The notes beneath the pieces were generated by a model. It saw only the letters and a list, made by a program, of their open reading frames with translations, ran no database searches and was not told the DNA's origin. Both the position numbers and the translations under genes were made by a program. DNA of 64,000 bases from Reichenbachiella agarivorans (GTDB taxonomy: Bacteria > Bacteroidota > Bacteroidia > Cytophagales > Cyclobacteriaceae), in contig NZ_CP106679.1 in assembly GCF_025502585.1 (NCBI RefSeq), positions 911,001 through 975,000 of the forward strand, in the 5' to 3' direction. Every line of letters starts with the position of its first letter. Within the stretch, counting starts at the first letter, position 1. Shown piece by piece: positions 34,079 through 42,306 of this stretch.

Positions 34079-35135
34079 ATGTGTCTCTCTTTTCTATCTT
34101 ATTAAAAATCCTGAACCTGTTTTTTTCTGTCCGAATTACATCAGTTTCATTAACGGCTCTTTGTTCTTCTTCAGGGGCAGTTTTTCCTGCTTTACCTTTT
34201 TCGATTGCAACTGCATGAGAAATTTCATGATCAATACCTGTTCCAACGTTTATTATATCACCTTTCTTTTGGAAATCCTTCATTTGATCTAAATCCAATC
34301 TTATAAGTGTACCATCGCCCTCTCCGTTATTATGATTATTCGCTGGTTTATTTCCCCTCCATTCATCTATCTCTTTTTGTCCATCGCCCTCTGGAAAAAC
34401 CATATCTCCATTTTCATTAAACTCAACTTTTGGTGGTTCTGGTCTATCATTTTCCCATTTCTCCAATCCAGCTGGTACTACCTTGCTTTTCCTTCCACTG
34501 TTATTTTGGATTACGTGTAAATTTGCATCCTTCCCCATTAGAGTTTTAATGTTAGACCTAGCTTTTTTTGACAAAACAAAACTCGCAGCCATATTTGCAA
34601 CCACCCTCATTTTGAATAACAAATTCGTAGATTTATTGTCTGCAAACCGAATTTCTTTCCCATCGGGATCAACATATTTCAAAGGGTTATTAGCTACATA
34701 ATTGTATGGTGACAAATTTTTATACCTATCAGCTAATGGATCAATATTGAACCATCTAGCTAACGATGGATCTAACATCCTAGCCCCATAATCATACCAC
34801 CCAGTCTCTTCCAGTTCCTCTTTCCCGTTGAACTTAAAAAGATTTTCAATACCGCTCGAATACGAGTTAAAAGTAAGCCCAAAAGGATAGTAATCATCCT
34901 TCTGCACAATGGGTGTGTGCTGCTGTACTACTTTGAAATCGTCAAAGAACACATCGATCGGATCGGTCGTGCCGTTTTCGTTCGATAGGTAAATATAGAC
35001 ATATCCTGCTTCTGCTATCGTGATGCTGTGAGACAAATGTTCATGATCGACATCTGTCCCATCCTCAGCTGCTGCCTCTGTCACTTGCTGGAAACCTGAC
35101 TGGCCCAGTACCAGTTGGTAGTTGTTGTCAAACAC
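34062..35135 (-). CDS. Orphan RHS C-terminal tip with HExxH metallopeptidase-like toxin domain, N-terminally truncated
   Basis: The open frame starts with GTG at 35135; an in-frame stop lies about 14 codons upstream, so the long RHS repeat region is missing. Residues 1-160 are the end of an RHS core, closing with the hallmark YDYGARMLDPSLARWFNIDPLAD ... PYNYVANNPLKYVDPDG. The variable tip follows: a linker of about 130 residues and then DHEISHAVAIEKG (HExxH at 303-307), with PEEEQRAVNETDVIR downstream supplying a candidate third ligand. This arrangement resembles M91/NleD-like effector peptidases. It is probably a displaced orphan tip and may be silent unless joined to an RHS core. Confidence 0.7.
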   Translation of the reverse strand: MFDNNYQLVLGQSGFQQVTEAAAEDGTDVDHEHLSHSITIAEAGYVYIYLSNENGTTDPIDVFFDDFKVVQQHTPIVQKDDYYPFGLTFNSYSSGIENLFKFNGKEELEETGWYDYGARMLDPSLARWFNIDPLADRYKNLSPYNYVANNPLKYVDPDGKEIRFADNKSTNLLFKMRVVANMAASFVLSKKARSNIKTLMGKDANLHVIQNNSGRKSKVVPAGLEKWENDRPEPPKVEFNENGDMVFPEGDGQKEIDEWRGNKPANNHNNGEGDGTLIRLDLDQMKDFQKKGDIINVGTGIDHEISHAVAIEKGKAGKTAPEEEQRAVNETDVIRTEKNRFRIFNKIEKRDTYDRTY

Positions 35136-35138
35136 CAG

Positions 35139-35171
35139 GATCGATGGCAGTTGATTTTGGATTGACCCTTA
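35139..35171. repeat. 33-base sequence shared with 10977-11009
   Basis: Thirty of 33 bases agree (core TGGCAGTTGATTTTGG). It lies between the RHS tip and the 22-base repeat array, and its partner lies in the decayed stretch before the RidA gene, 24 kb away, in the same orientation. Confidence 0.7.
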
Positions 35172-35177
35172 CTTCAG

Positions 35178-35287
35178 CTCCCATGTAAGCTTACATCAGA
35201 TCCCAAGATAGCTTACATGGAGGCTCAAGTAAGCTTACTTAGAGGGTCATATAAGCTATCATGAAGGCTATAGTAAGCTTACTTTAG
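35178..35287. repeat. Array of five 22-base repeats with palindromic cores
   Basis: Five units follow each other with exact 22-base spacing; the central AGCT occurs at 35188, 35210, 35232, 35254 and 35276. Units 1, 3 and 5 have a perfect palindrome GTAAGCTTAC with matching flanks (ATGTAAGCTTACAT in unit 1, AAGTAAGCTTACTT in unit 3). Units 2 and 4 carry one or two changes (GATAGCTTAC, ATAAGCTAT). There is no gene inside, and 22 is not a multiple of three. The unit length is close to two helical turns. Confidence 0.85.
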
Positions 35288-35392
35288 AGTACTGCCTCCC
35301 AAACTACCTTAAAATCCTCGTTTAGAAGGAGATAGGGTATGAAAATCCTCTCGTTTTTTTAACATGTTTTGACCTAGTCAAAGTCTCAAATG

Positions 35393-37231
35393 TTACTCCA
35401 CAGTCACAGATTTGGCCAAATTTCTTGGCTGATCGACATTGCAACCTCGCATGATAGCTATGTGATAGCTCAACAATTGCAGAGGAACGACAGAAACCAA
35501 CGGCATCAGTGCTTCATCACATTTTGGCACTTCGATCACGTAATCTGCCATCTTGGGGATCAAAACATCCCCCTCTGTGACTACTGCTATGACAATACCC
35601 TTTCTTGCTTTGACTTCTTGGATGTTTGATACGATCTTGTCATACGAACTGTCTCTTGTCGCGATTACCACCACTGGCATTTCTTCATCAATCAAAGCAA
35701 TCGGCCCATGCTTCATCTCTGCGGCAGGGTATCCTTCTGCATGGATATAAGAAATCTCCTTAAGCTTCAAAGCACCTTCAAGAGCAACTGGGAAATTGTA
35801 CCCTCTACCCAAGTACAAAAAGTTGCGCGCGTCTTTGAAGAGACTGGCGATGTATTCAATCTTATCATTGCTAGCCAATACCTTTCTGATTTTGTCAGGA
35901 ATACAAGCAAGGTCTGTCAACAATTCTTTGAGTCTAGCATCAGTGATAGTCTTTTTCCTGACCGCCACCGACAGAATAATCATGATCAAAACAGAAAGTT
36001 GACCTGTAAATGCTTTTGTACTAGCCACACCTATCTCTGGGCCTGTGTGCAAATAGGCTCCTTCGTGTGAAGCTCTTGAGATAGAGGACCCTACTACGTT
36101 GACCACACCTAGGATGATAGCCCCCCTCGACTTGGCCAGCTCTATGGCAGCCAAAGTATCGGCCGTTTCTCCTGATTGAGAAATAGCAATCACCACATCT
36201 CCTTTATTGATAACGGGGTTTCGGTACCTAAACTCAGAGGCATATTCTACCTCAACAGGGATTCTACAGAATTCTTCGAAGAGATATTCTGCGACCAAGC
36301 CAGAGTGCCAGCTGGTACCGCAGGCGATGATGATGATTCGATTGGCCTCCGTCAAAGCATCCGCATATTCTCTGATACCTCCAAGTGTGATTTTTGAGTT
36401 CTTGGCATCTAATCTACCCCTCATACTGTCCGCGATCGAATTGGGCTGCTCAAATATCTCTTTGAGCATGAAATGCTCGTATCCACCCTTTTCGATTTCA
36501 TCCAGCTCCAACTCCACCTTTTGGATGTAGGGTGTGAGTTCTTCATTCTCAATGCTTGTGATCTTAAACCCGTCACGGTTGATTACAGCAATTTCTTCGT
36601 CGTTCAGATATACTACTTCATCAGTATATTCAATGATAGGTGTAGCATCTGATGCAACAAAGTATTCTTCCTTACCTATACCCAATACCATGGGACTACC
36701 TTTCCTAGCGGCAATCAGTTGATCAGGGTTGTCTTGATCCATGATCACTATGGCATATGCTCCCTCAATGGTAAACAGTGCCTGACGAACAGCAGCTTCT
36801 AGAGAAAGGTTGTTGTGTGTTTTGATATCTTCGATGAAAGTGATCAACACCTCTGTATCCGTCTCACTTACAAAAGAGTACCCTTTGGATATCAATTCCT
36901 TTTTGAGCGCATTGTAATTTTCAATAATCCCATTGTGGATGATCGAAAGTTGCTTGCTGCTGGAGAAATGTGGGTGAGCATTGATATCGTTTGGTTCTCC
37001 ATGCGTTGCCCAACGAGTGTGTCCTATTCCAATCGTGCTTTTCAACGACTTCCCTGCCAATGAATTCTCTAACTCAGCAACCTTCCCTACCTTTTTAAAT
37101 ATCTGCAACTGACCATCCTGGTGTACGGAGACACCTGTACTGTCATAGCCACGATATTCCAATCTTTTGAGTCCTTTGATGATCAGAGGGTAAGCTTCTT
37201 GATTACCAAGATAAGCGACTATACCACACAT
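35393..37231 (-). CDS. glmS: Glutamine-fructose-6-phosphate aminotransferase (isomerizing)
   Basis: GlmS makes glucosamine-6-phosphate from fructose-6-phosphate and glutamine, the first step to UDP-GlcNAc for the cell wall. The N-terminal glutamine amidotransferase domain starts MCGIVAYLG with the catalytic Cys2 and has HTRWATHG at about residue 73. Two SIS domains follow (about 290-420 and 460-600) with SQSGETADT and the C-terminal LAKSVTVE. The length of 612 is normal. It is the last gene of a GT5-like, DUF4270, glmS operon (5 bases from DUF4270). No glmS ribozyme signature is expected or seen in this phylum. Confidence 0.97.
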   Translation of the reverse strand: MCGIVAYLGNQEAYPLIIKGLKRLEYRGYDSTGVSVHQDGQLQIFKKVGKVAELENSLAGKSLKSTIGIGHTRWATHGEPNDINAHPHFSSSKQLSIIHNGIIENYNALKKELISKGYSFVSETDTEVLITFIEDIKTHNNLSLEAAVRQALFTIEGAYAIVIMDQDNPDQLIAARKGSPMVLGIGKEEYFVASDATPIIEYTDEVVYLNDEEIAVINRDGFKITSIENEELTPYIQKVELELDEIEKGGYEHFMLKEIFEQPNSIADSMRGRLDAKNSKITLGGIREYADALTEANRIIIIACGTSWHSGLVAEYLFEEFCRIPVEVEYASEFRYRNPVINKGDVVIAISQSGETADTLAAIELAKSRGAIILGVVNVVGSSISRASHEGAYLHTGPEIGVASTKAFTGQLSVLIMIILSVAVRKKTITDARLKELLTDLACIPDKIRKVLASNDKIEYIASLFKDARNFLYLGRGYNFPVALEGALKLKEISYIHAEGYPAAEMKHGPIALIDEEMPVVVIATRDSSYDKIVSNIQEVKARKGIVIAVVTEGDVLIPKMADYVIEVPKCDEALMPLVSVVPLQLLSYHIAIMRGCNVDQPRNLAKSVTVE

Positions 37232-37236
37232 GCGCC

Positions 37237-38664
37237 TTAATTAGGTTTTGAATAAAATACTTTTACTTTGATCCCGTCCTTTGGGATTACTGTTTGGTTC
37301 ACTTTGCCCAGATCTACTGGCATGACCACTACTTTGTTGTACACTTCCTCATTTACATCCTCTGGTTCAGCGAAAATATACCCGTTAGCAATCGAATGAC
37401 CAAAAAATGTGGCAGCACCACGATAAGAAAAACTAGTTGTGTCAATAGCCAAACTCAACAAATCCAGTGCTCCTGTCAAATACCCAATATCTTTCAAAAC
37501 CCCAGTATTGTATATATCATTTGTTGTTAGACCTTGGACATTTATCTGAGTGCTATCGCCCACAAAATAAAGTCTCACTTGAGACACTTTTTCATCGAGC
37601 GTAGTTTCCTCTCCGTCTGTAGGCAGTTCAAATTCCAAATTATTGATCTGAATCAGTTCTTGCTCATCACCACGAAGAAAATCAACAAGAGGTTGCATAT
37701 CGATTTTCGGATAAATACCAGCTGCCGCATTGAGATAGACATTGCCATCATCCACATCGAAATTCCCAAGATTAGTTATACCTGTACCTATCAAACTACC
37801 TGTTCGGTCCGTCGTAATTTTATTATACTTTGCAGCAGATGCAGAGAGCGAAAAATTAACTGCAAGACTATCGAAGTAAACTGAGTCGGCTTTGTTACTA
37901 TCTGGTCCCACGATATGATAATGCACATTGAGTGCAGTATATCCTGTAGAGGTAAACCCAATAATTGACGTATTATCATCTCCCCCTCCAATGGCAATAC
38001 CTTTGAAATCAGTAGCAAGCAGAGTAGCTCTATTAGATTGTCTGGCAATATCAAACAATCGATCGCCCCATTCCCTTTTCAAATAGAACTTGACAGTATC
38101 CACAGTTTCATTCACAATAGAATCTAAGCGCGGTACAAACGAAAATTCATTTCCAGCTTCGAGAGGTAAAATAGGCGTGTTAAATTTTGACAAATAGTAA
38201 ACACCTGAAAATAGTTGATCATCGACTTCATAGACACGAATGGTCTGCGCCTTTATAGACTCCTTGCTATGGATATAATCATACCCCAAAGTCAATACTG
38301 TCGAATCCACTACATAAGAGTACCAAAGTGTATCTACAACCAATGGAGACGTAGATACAGTATCCAGTTTGAACCCTAGACTTTGAATCCCAGATGTCGT
38401 AGACAGTTGATTGTACGACATAGCACTAGTCTTGCCATACACATCATCCGTGACTGACCCTACCAACAACCTAGTATTTCCACTGGTTCTAAGGCTATCA
38501 ATAAAGACATTTTGCGCAGGCAAGTATATTTCTTCATAAAAAACTCCTGATGCCACGCCATCAGGATCCAATCCCAAGCCAACTTCACTAGGATCCTCAC
38601 ACGAAAAAATGAAAAAGGCTGCGAATGTCAACAGCCCTAAACAATTTTTATCCAACAAGCTCAT
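37237..38664 (-). CDS. DUF4270 lipoprotein
   Basis: The 475-residue protein has an SPII signal (FFIFSCEDPSE, Cys22), followed by the DUF4270 pattern: GLGLDPDGVASGVFYEEIYLPAQNVFIDSLRTSG and LLVGSVTDDVYGKTSAMSYNQL near the N-terminus, and a long beta-rich region. DUF4270 proteins are conserved outer-membrane-associated lipoproteins of Bacteroidota with unknown function. In this phylum they are regularly found between a glycogen-synthase-like gene and glmS, exactly as here. Overlaps the end of the upstream gene by 17 bases. Confidence 0.85.
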   Translation of the reverse strand: MSLLDKNCLGLLTFAAFFIFSCEDPSEVGLGLDPDGVASGVFYEEIYLPAQNVFIDSLRTSGNTRLLVGSVTDDVYGKTSAMSYNQLSTTSGIQSLGFKLDTVSTSPLVVDTLWYSYVVDSTVLTLGYDYIHSKESIKAQTIRVYEVDDQLFSGVYYLSKFNTPILPLEAGNEFSFVPRLDSIVNETVDTVKFYLKREWGDRLFDIARQSNRATLLATDFKGIAIGGGDDNTSIIGFTSTGYTALNVHYHIVGPDSNKADSVYFDSLAVNFSLSASAAKYNKITTDRTGSLIGTGITNLGNFDVDDGNVYLNAAAGIYPKIDMQPLVDFLRGDEQELIQINNLEFELPTDGEETTLDEKVSQVRLYFVGDSTQINVQGLTTNDIYNTGVLKDIGYLTGALDLLSLAIDTTSFSYRGAATFFGHSIANGYIFAEPEDVNEEVYNKVVVMPVDLGKVNQTVIPKDGIKVKVFYSKPN

Positions 38665-39460
38665 TATATAAATTGTAGTACGAATCTAAGTAGTTAGCGT
38701 CTTTTTGTATTGTTTCAACTTTTTTGTTCTTTGGTGCATTATTAATCAACTTGTCAATAATGTCACCAGCTTCTTCTTTGGACTTGATCACAGCATCTGC
38801 ATACTCCATACCCAACCTTACGAATCCCTCAAAGTCTGCTGATCTTAAATGATCCAACATGCTTTCATCGATATCCATCATCATCGCCTTGCTGATCAAA
38901 TCATCATTGAACTTGTGCTCAAAAGAGTTCCCATAGATGTTGTAGATAGATTTAGCATTTTTGAAAATCGGATCGTTTTTGTAGGTTGTCTTCAAATACA
39001 ACGGGATGAAACTAGTCATCCAATCATTGCAATGAACGATATCAGGTGCCCAACCCAGCTTTTTCACTGTTTCCAAGGCGCCTTTACAGAAAAAGATGGC
39101 TCTTTCGTCGTTGTCTTCGTGGAATTTCTCCTCCTTATCAACAAATACAGATTTTCTGTGAAAATAATCTTCATTGTCAATAAAGTAAACTTGCAATTTG
39201 GCATTGGGGATAGAAGCTACCTTGATGATCAAAGGCTTTTCTTCATCTCCTACCGAAATGTTTATTCCAGATAATCTTACTACTTCGTGTAATCTATTCT
39301 TTCTTTCATTGATTAAACCGAATCTTGGGACCAAAATTCGTATTTCCATTCCTCGCTCCTGCATGGCCTGTGGTAAGGCTCTAACATAATCGGCCACTTC
39401 TGTGGTCTGTAAAAATGGGTTTATTTCATTTGCAACGTAGAGTATTTTATACTGTGACAT
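38648..39460 (-). CDS. Glycogen/starch synthase N-terminal (GT5) domain protein
   Basis: The 270-residue protein corresponds to the ADP-glucose-synthase N-terminal Rossmann domain: YKILYVANEINPFLQTTEVADYVRALPQAM (KxGG-like region changed to QTTEVAD), RILVPRFGLIN, and WAPDIVHCNDWMTSFIPLYL. The second GT-B domain is missing, and the Lys-Gly-Gly donor-binding motif is not conserved, so it is unlikely to be a standard glycogen synthase. It heads the operon with DUF4270 and glmS and is divergent from panC, an arrangement common in Bacteroidota. The real function is unknown. Confidence 0.8.
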   Translation of the reverse strand: MSQYKILYVANEINPFLQTTEVADYVRALPQAMQERGMEIRILVPRFGLINERKNRLHEVVRLSGINISVGDEEKPLIIKVASIPNAKLQVYFIDNEDYFHRKSVFVDKEEKFHEDNDERAIFFCKGALETVKKLGWAPDIVHCNDWMTSFIPLYLKTTYKNDPIFKNAKSIYNIYGNSFEHKFNDDLISKAMMMDIDESMLDHLRSADFEGFVRLGMEYADAVIKSKEEAGDIIDKLINNAPKNKKVETIQKDANYLDSYYNLYNELVG

Positions 39461-39578
39461 AAACCTTTATTTTTAAATGTTATTGTTTCAAAATGACCAC
39501 AAAATTACACTATTTTTGGATCATTTTCAACTAAAATGGCTTTTAACATCAAAAGACATCTTAGTTATACCTTCTCTT

Positions 39579-40433
39579 ATGAAAGTAATACACAGTATTT
39601 TAGAGCTGAGATCAATTCTTAAAACGCAAAGACTAGAAGGTAAATCCATTGGTCTGGTAGCAACTATGGGGGCGCTTCATCAAGGCCACCTCAGCCTGCT
39701 CACACATAGCGTGGCTCAAAATGACCTGACTGTTTGTAGCATTTTTGTCAATCCGATACAGTTCAACAATCCCGAAGATTTGAAAAAATATCCTCGACAA
39801 GAACAAAAGGACTTGGATATGCTAAGGGAAGGCAATTGTGATTTGGTATTCATCCCCTCTACTGATGAAATGTATGAGCAAACAACCATGATTCAATTCA
39901 ACTTTGGACACTTAGAAACAGTGCTGGAAGGTGAATTCAGACCTGGCCACTTTTCAGGTGTAGGGGTTGTGGTTTCCAAACTATTCAATATCATTCAGCC
40001 AGATAGAGCCTACTTTGGACAAAAGGATTTGCAACAATTGGCTGTGATCAAAAGACTAACCGTGGAATTAAACTTCCCTGTGGAGGTCATAGGAGTGCCC
40101 ATCATGCGTGAGTCCAATGGACTAGCAATGAGCTCTAGGAATTTGAGGCTTTCTGACTCAGAAAAGGAAACAGCTGCACAATTGTATCAATCGATGCTCA
40201 AAACAAAAGACCTTATCGCCAGTGGGGTATCGTTCGCAGACGCCATTGAAAACACAAAAAATGAAATCATGTCTCTCGACAATCTCAACCTAGAATATCT
40301 AGAGATTGTAGCATCAGATACCATGAAAGTTCTACAAAACGCACATGACACCACAGATGTTTCTATTTGTGCTGCAGCATATGTGAGTGGTGTGAGAATA
40401 ATTGATAACTTGTATTTAAAACAGAAAAATTGA
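39579..40433 (+). CDS. panC: Pantothenate synthetase
   Basis: PanC joins pantoate and beta-alanine with ATP in the cytosol to give pantothenate, the CoA precursor. The signature motifs are HQGHLSL (HIGH-like, ATP binding), FVNPIQFNNPEDLKKYPR, GQKDLQQLAVI, and GLAMSSRN near residue 185. I chose ATG at 39579 (MKVIHSILELRSIL), which gives the usual 284 residues; the frame is open 34 codons further upstream to 39477, into the divergent promoter region. Its stop overlaps the start of the next gene by 4 bases. Confidence 0.95.
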   Translation: MKVIHSILELRSILKTQRLEGKSIGLVATMGALHQGHLSLLTHSVAQNDLTVCSIFVNPIQFNNPEDLKKYPRQEQKDLDMLREGNCDLVFIPSTDEMYEQTTMIQFNFGHLETVLEGEFRPGHFSGVGVVVSKLFNIIQPDRAYFGQKDLQQLAVIKRLTVELNFPVEVIGVPIMRESNGLAMSSRNLRLSDSEKETAAQLYQSMLKTKDLIASGVSFADAIENTKNEIMSLDNLNLEYLEIVASDTMKVLQNAHDTTDVSICAAAYVSGVRIIDNLYLKQKN

Positions 40434-41440
40434 AAACTTCAACAGTTGTAAAATTTAGCGTTTCACTTATTCTAGGCGGACTGATTTTCTACTTTGTATT
40501 TCGAAATGTTTCATTCGATGATTTTAGCGAGAAACTTTCTGAAGTGAACTATTGGTGGGTCTGGTTATCCATGGCACTGTCGATAGTGAGTCATTTGTTC
40601 AGATCCTACCGTTGGAATTTGGTATTAAAACCCTTAGGGTATGAAGTGACGCTTTGGAGAACATTTTTAGCTCTGATGACAGGATACCTAGCCAACTTGG
40701 CCTTCCCAAGATTGGGAGAGGTCACCAGGTGTGGTGTATTGAAACGCATCGATTCTGTACCCATCAGCGTAGGATTCGGCTCTGTCATTACCGAACGAGT
40801 ATTAGATTTTCTAATTCTACTGAGTCTCGTTGCGCTGGACTTATTGGTTGAGTTTGACAAAATTTTTCAATATTTCATGACCTCTGTCAGATGGGAAGAT
40901 TGGAAAGAAAAAAAAGAACTCATCTTCGGCATTGGTGCTTTGCTGGCCATATGTGGTGTGATTGGCATACTTGGACTCAGATATGTGCTGAGCAAAGAAT
41001 TCAACAATGCTACATTCAACAAATTGAAAGGTAAATTCTTAGAAATATTAGATGGTCTCTGGTCCATCCGAAAAGTGGAAAGTCCCGTAGGCTATATCCT
41101 ATCCACTATTGCTATTTGGGTACTATATTATTTGATGAGCTATGTGATTTTCTATTCCATGGATGAAACCATGGGACTTGGATTTGGCGCAGGGCTATCG
41201 ATATTGGCAGCAGCAGGTGTATCCATGGCGATGCCTGTACAAGGAGGAATTGGTGCCTACCACGCATTGGTCAGCGGTGTACTCGTCATTTATGGAGTAG
41301 GTGCTACGACAGGCTTGTTTTTTGCCACTTTGTTGCACACCTCTCAGGTCATCATGATCATTGTCGTAGGAGGTGCCTGCCTAGGAATCAGTCTTTTTGT
41401 GCCTAAAAGAAATAAAACAGAAAAGGAAGTAATAACGTAA
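40430..41440 (+). CDS. Flippase-like / lysylphosphatidylglycerol synthase transmembrane (UPF0104) protein
   Basis: The 336-residue integral membrane protein has about eight predicted helices and the UPF0104 (YbhN, AglD/MprF N-terminal like) pattern: SLILGGLIFYFVFRNVSFDDF, RSYRWNLVLKPLGYEVTLWRTFLALMTGYLANLAFPRLGEVTRCGVLKR, and late MAMPVQGGIGAYHALVSG. The start is TTG at 40430 in the TTGA overlap with panC. Such proteins move lipids or lipid-linked groups across the inner membrane; the substrate here is unknown. Confidence 0.85.
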   Translation: MKTSTVVKFSVSLILGGLIFYFVFRNVSFDDFSEKLSEVNYWWVWLSMALSIVSHLFRSYRWNLVLKPLGYEVTLWRTFLALMTGYLANLAFPRLGEVTRCGVLKRIDSVPISVGFGSVITERVLDFLILLSLVALDLLVEFDKIFQYFMTSVRWEDWKEKKELIFGIGALLAICGVIGILGLRYVLSKEFNNATFNKLKGKFLEILDGLWSIRKVESPVGYILSTIAIWVLYYLMSYVIFYSMDETMGLGFGAGLSILAAAGVSMAMPVQGGIGAYHALVSGVLVIYGVGATTGLFFATLLHTSQVIMIIVVGGACLGISLFVPKRNKTEKEVIT

Positions 41441-41486
41441 TGTGATTTTGAAGTTCATTTGCTAAATAATTATAATCCACAGCGAT

Positions 41487-42176
41487 ATGATAGTAATATT
41501 AATAGTGTTCATGATAGTTGGCTTTTTCGTCAGTAGTCGACTGAAAAGCAAATTTAAAAAGTACTCACAGGTGGGACTTAAATCTGGCTTGTCAGGACGT
41601 GAAATTGCGGAATTGATGCTACGAGACAACGGAATCTATGATGTAAAAGTCATGTCCGTAGAAGGTCAATTGACAGATCATTATAACCCAGGCAACAAAA
41701 CTGTAAACCTAAGCCCAGAAGTGTATGGTGGACGAAGTGCGGCAGCAGCAGCTGTGGCTTCACATGAGTGCGGACACGCCGTACAGCATGCCACTGCCTA
41801 TAGCTTCTTGGAGTTCAGATCTGCGATGGTCCCTATCCAAAACCTAAGCGCCAAGGTTCTAAATTTTCTCATGATAGGCATGTTCTTGTTCGGAAGCATG
41901 GTCTACTCCATGGGACTCGATACGATCTTTCTAGTAGTGGTAATTGCGCAAGGAGTAATCACCTTGTTTGCTTTGGTGACATTACCAGTAGAATTTGATG
42001 CGAGCAAACGTGCATTGGCTTGGATAGATGAGCGTGGCATTGTGACCAAAGAAGAGCATGTCATGGCCAAGGATGCTTTGCACTGGGCAGCTATGACCTA
42101 TGTCGTAGCAGCGATATCGGCAATTACACAATTGCTCTACTTCGTCATGATGTTTATGGGAGCCAATAGAGATTAA
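41487..42176 (+). CDS. Membrane zinc metallopeptidase (YugP/Zn_peptidase_2 family)
   Basis: The 229-residue protein has an N-terminal membrane anchor (MIVILIVFMIVGFFVSS), the metallopeptidase motif HECGHAVQH at about residue 93 and a pair of later membrane helices (FLMIGMFLFGSMVYSM and IFLVVVIAQGVITLFALVTL). The downstream VEFDASKRALAWIDERG supplies the third zinc ligand and is typical of the family. Its physiological substrates are not known. It is 46 bases after the flippase-like gene and ends at a terminator. Confidence 0.9.
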   Translation: MIVILIVFMIVGFFVSSRLKSKFKKYSQVGLKSGLSGREIAELMLRDNGIYDVKVMSVEGQLTDHYNPGNKTVNLSPEVYGGRSAAAAAVASHECGHAVQHATAYSFLEFRSAMVPIQNLSAKVLNFLMIGMFLFGSMVYSMGLDTIFLVVVIAQGVITLFALVTLPVEFDASKRALAWIDERGIVTKEEHVMAKDALHWAAMTYVVAAISAITQLLYFVMMFMGANRD

Positions 42177-42198
42177 TCTATTAAATAAGAATTGACTG

Positions 42199-42226
42199 AA
42201 GACCTGAGAAATCGGGTCTTTTTTTT
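42199..42226 (+). terminator. Rho-independent terminator after the zinc peptidase gene
   Basis: AAGACCTGA (42199-42207) and TCGGGTCTT (42212-42220) enclose a GAAA loop and are followed by six more T. Confidence 0.8.
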
Positions 42227-42306
42227 GTTTGTCTGATAAAAAGTATGCGTGCATACTATTAAATATTTTGGATTCATTATTTTCACCACAACATCAATCG
42301 AATATT

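Noticed and set aside
35178-35287. CRISPR array
   Set aside because: The unit is continuous, about 22 bases with degenerate sequence and no spacers of 30 or so unique bases, and no cas gene is in the window.
39477-39578. Longer N-terminus of panC
   Set aside because: The extra 34 residues do not resemble PanC and cover the divergent promoter region; ATG at 39579 gives the family length.
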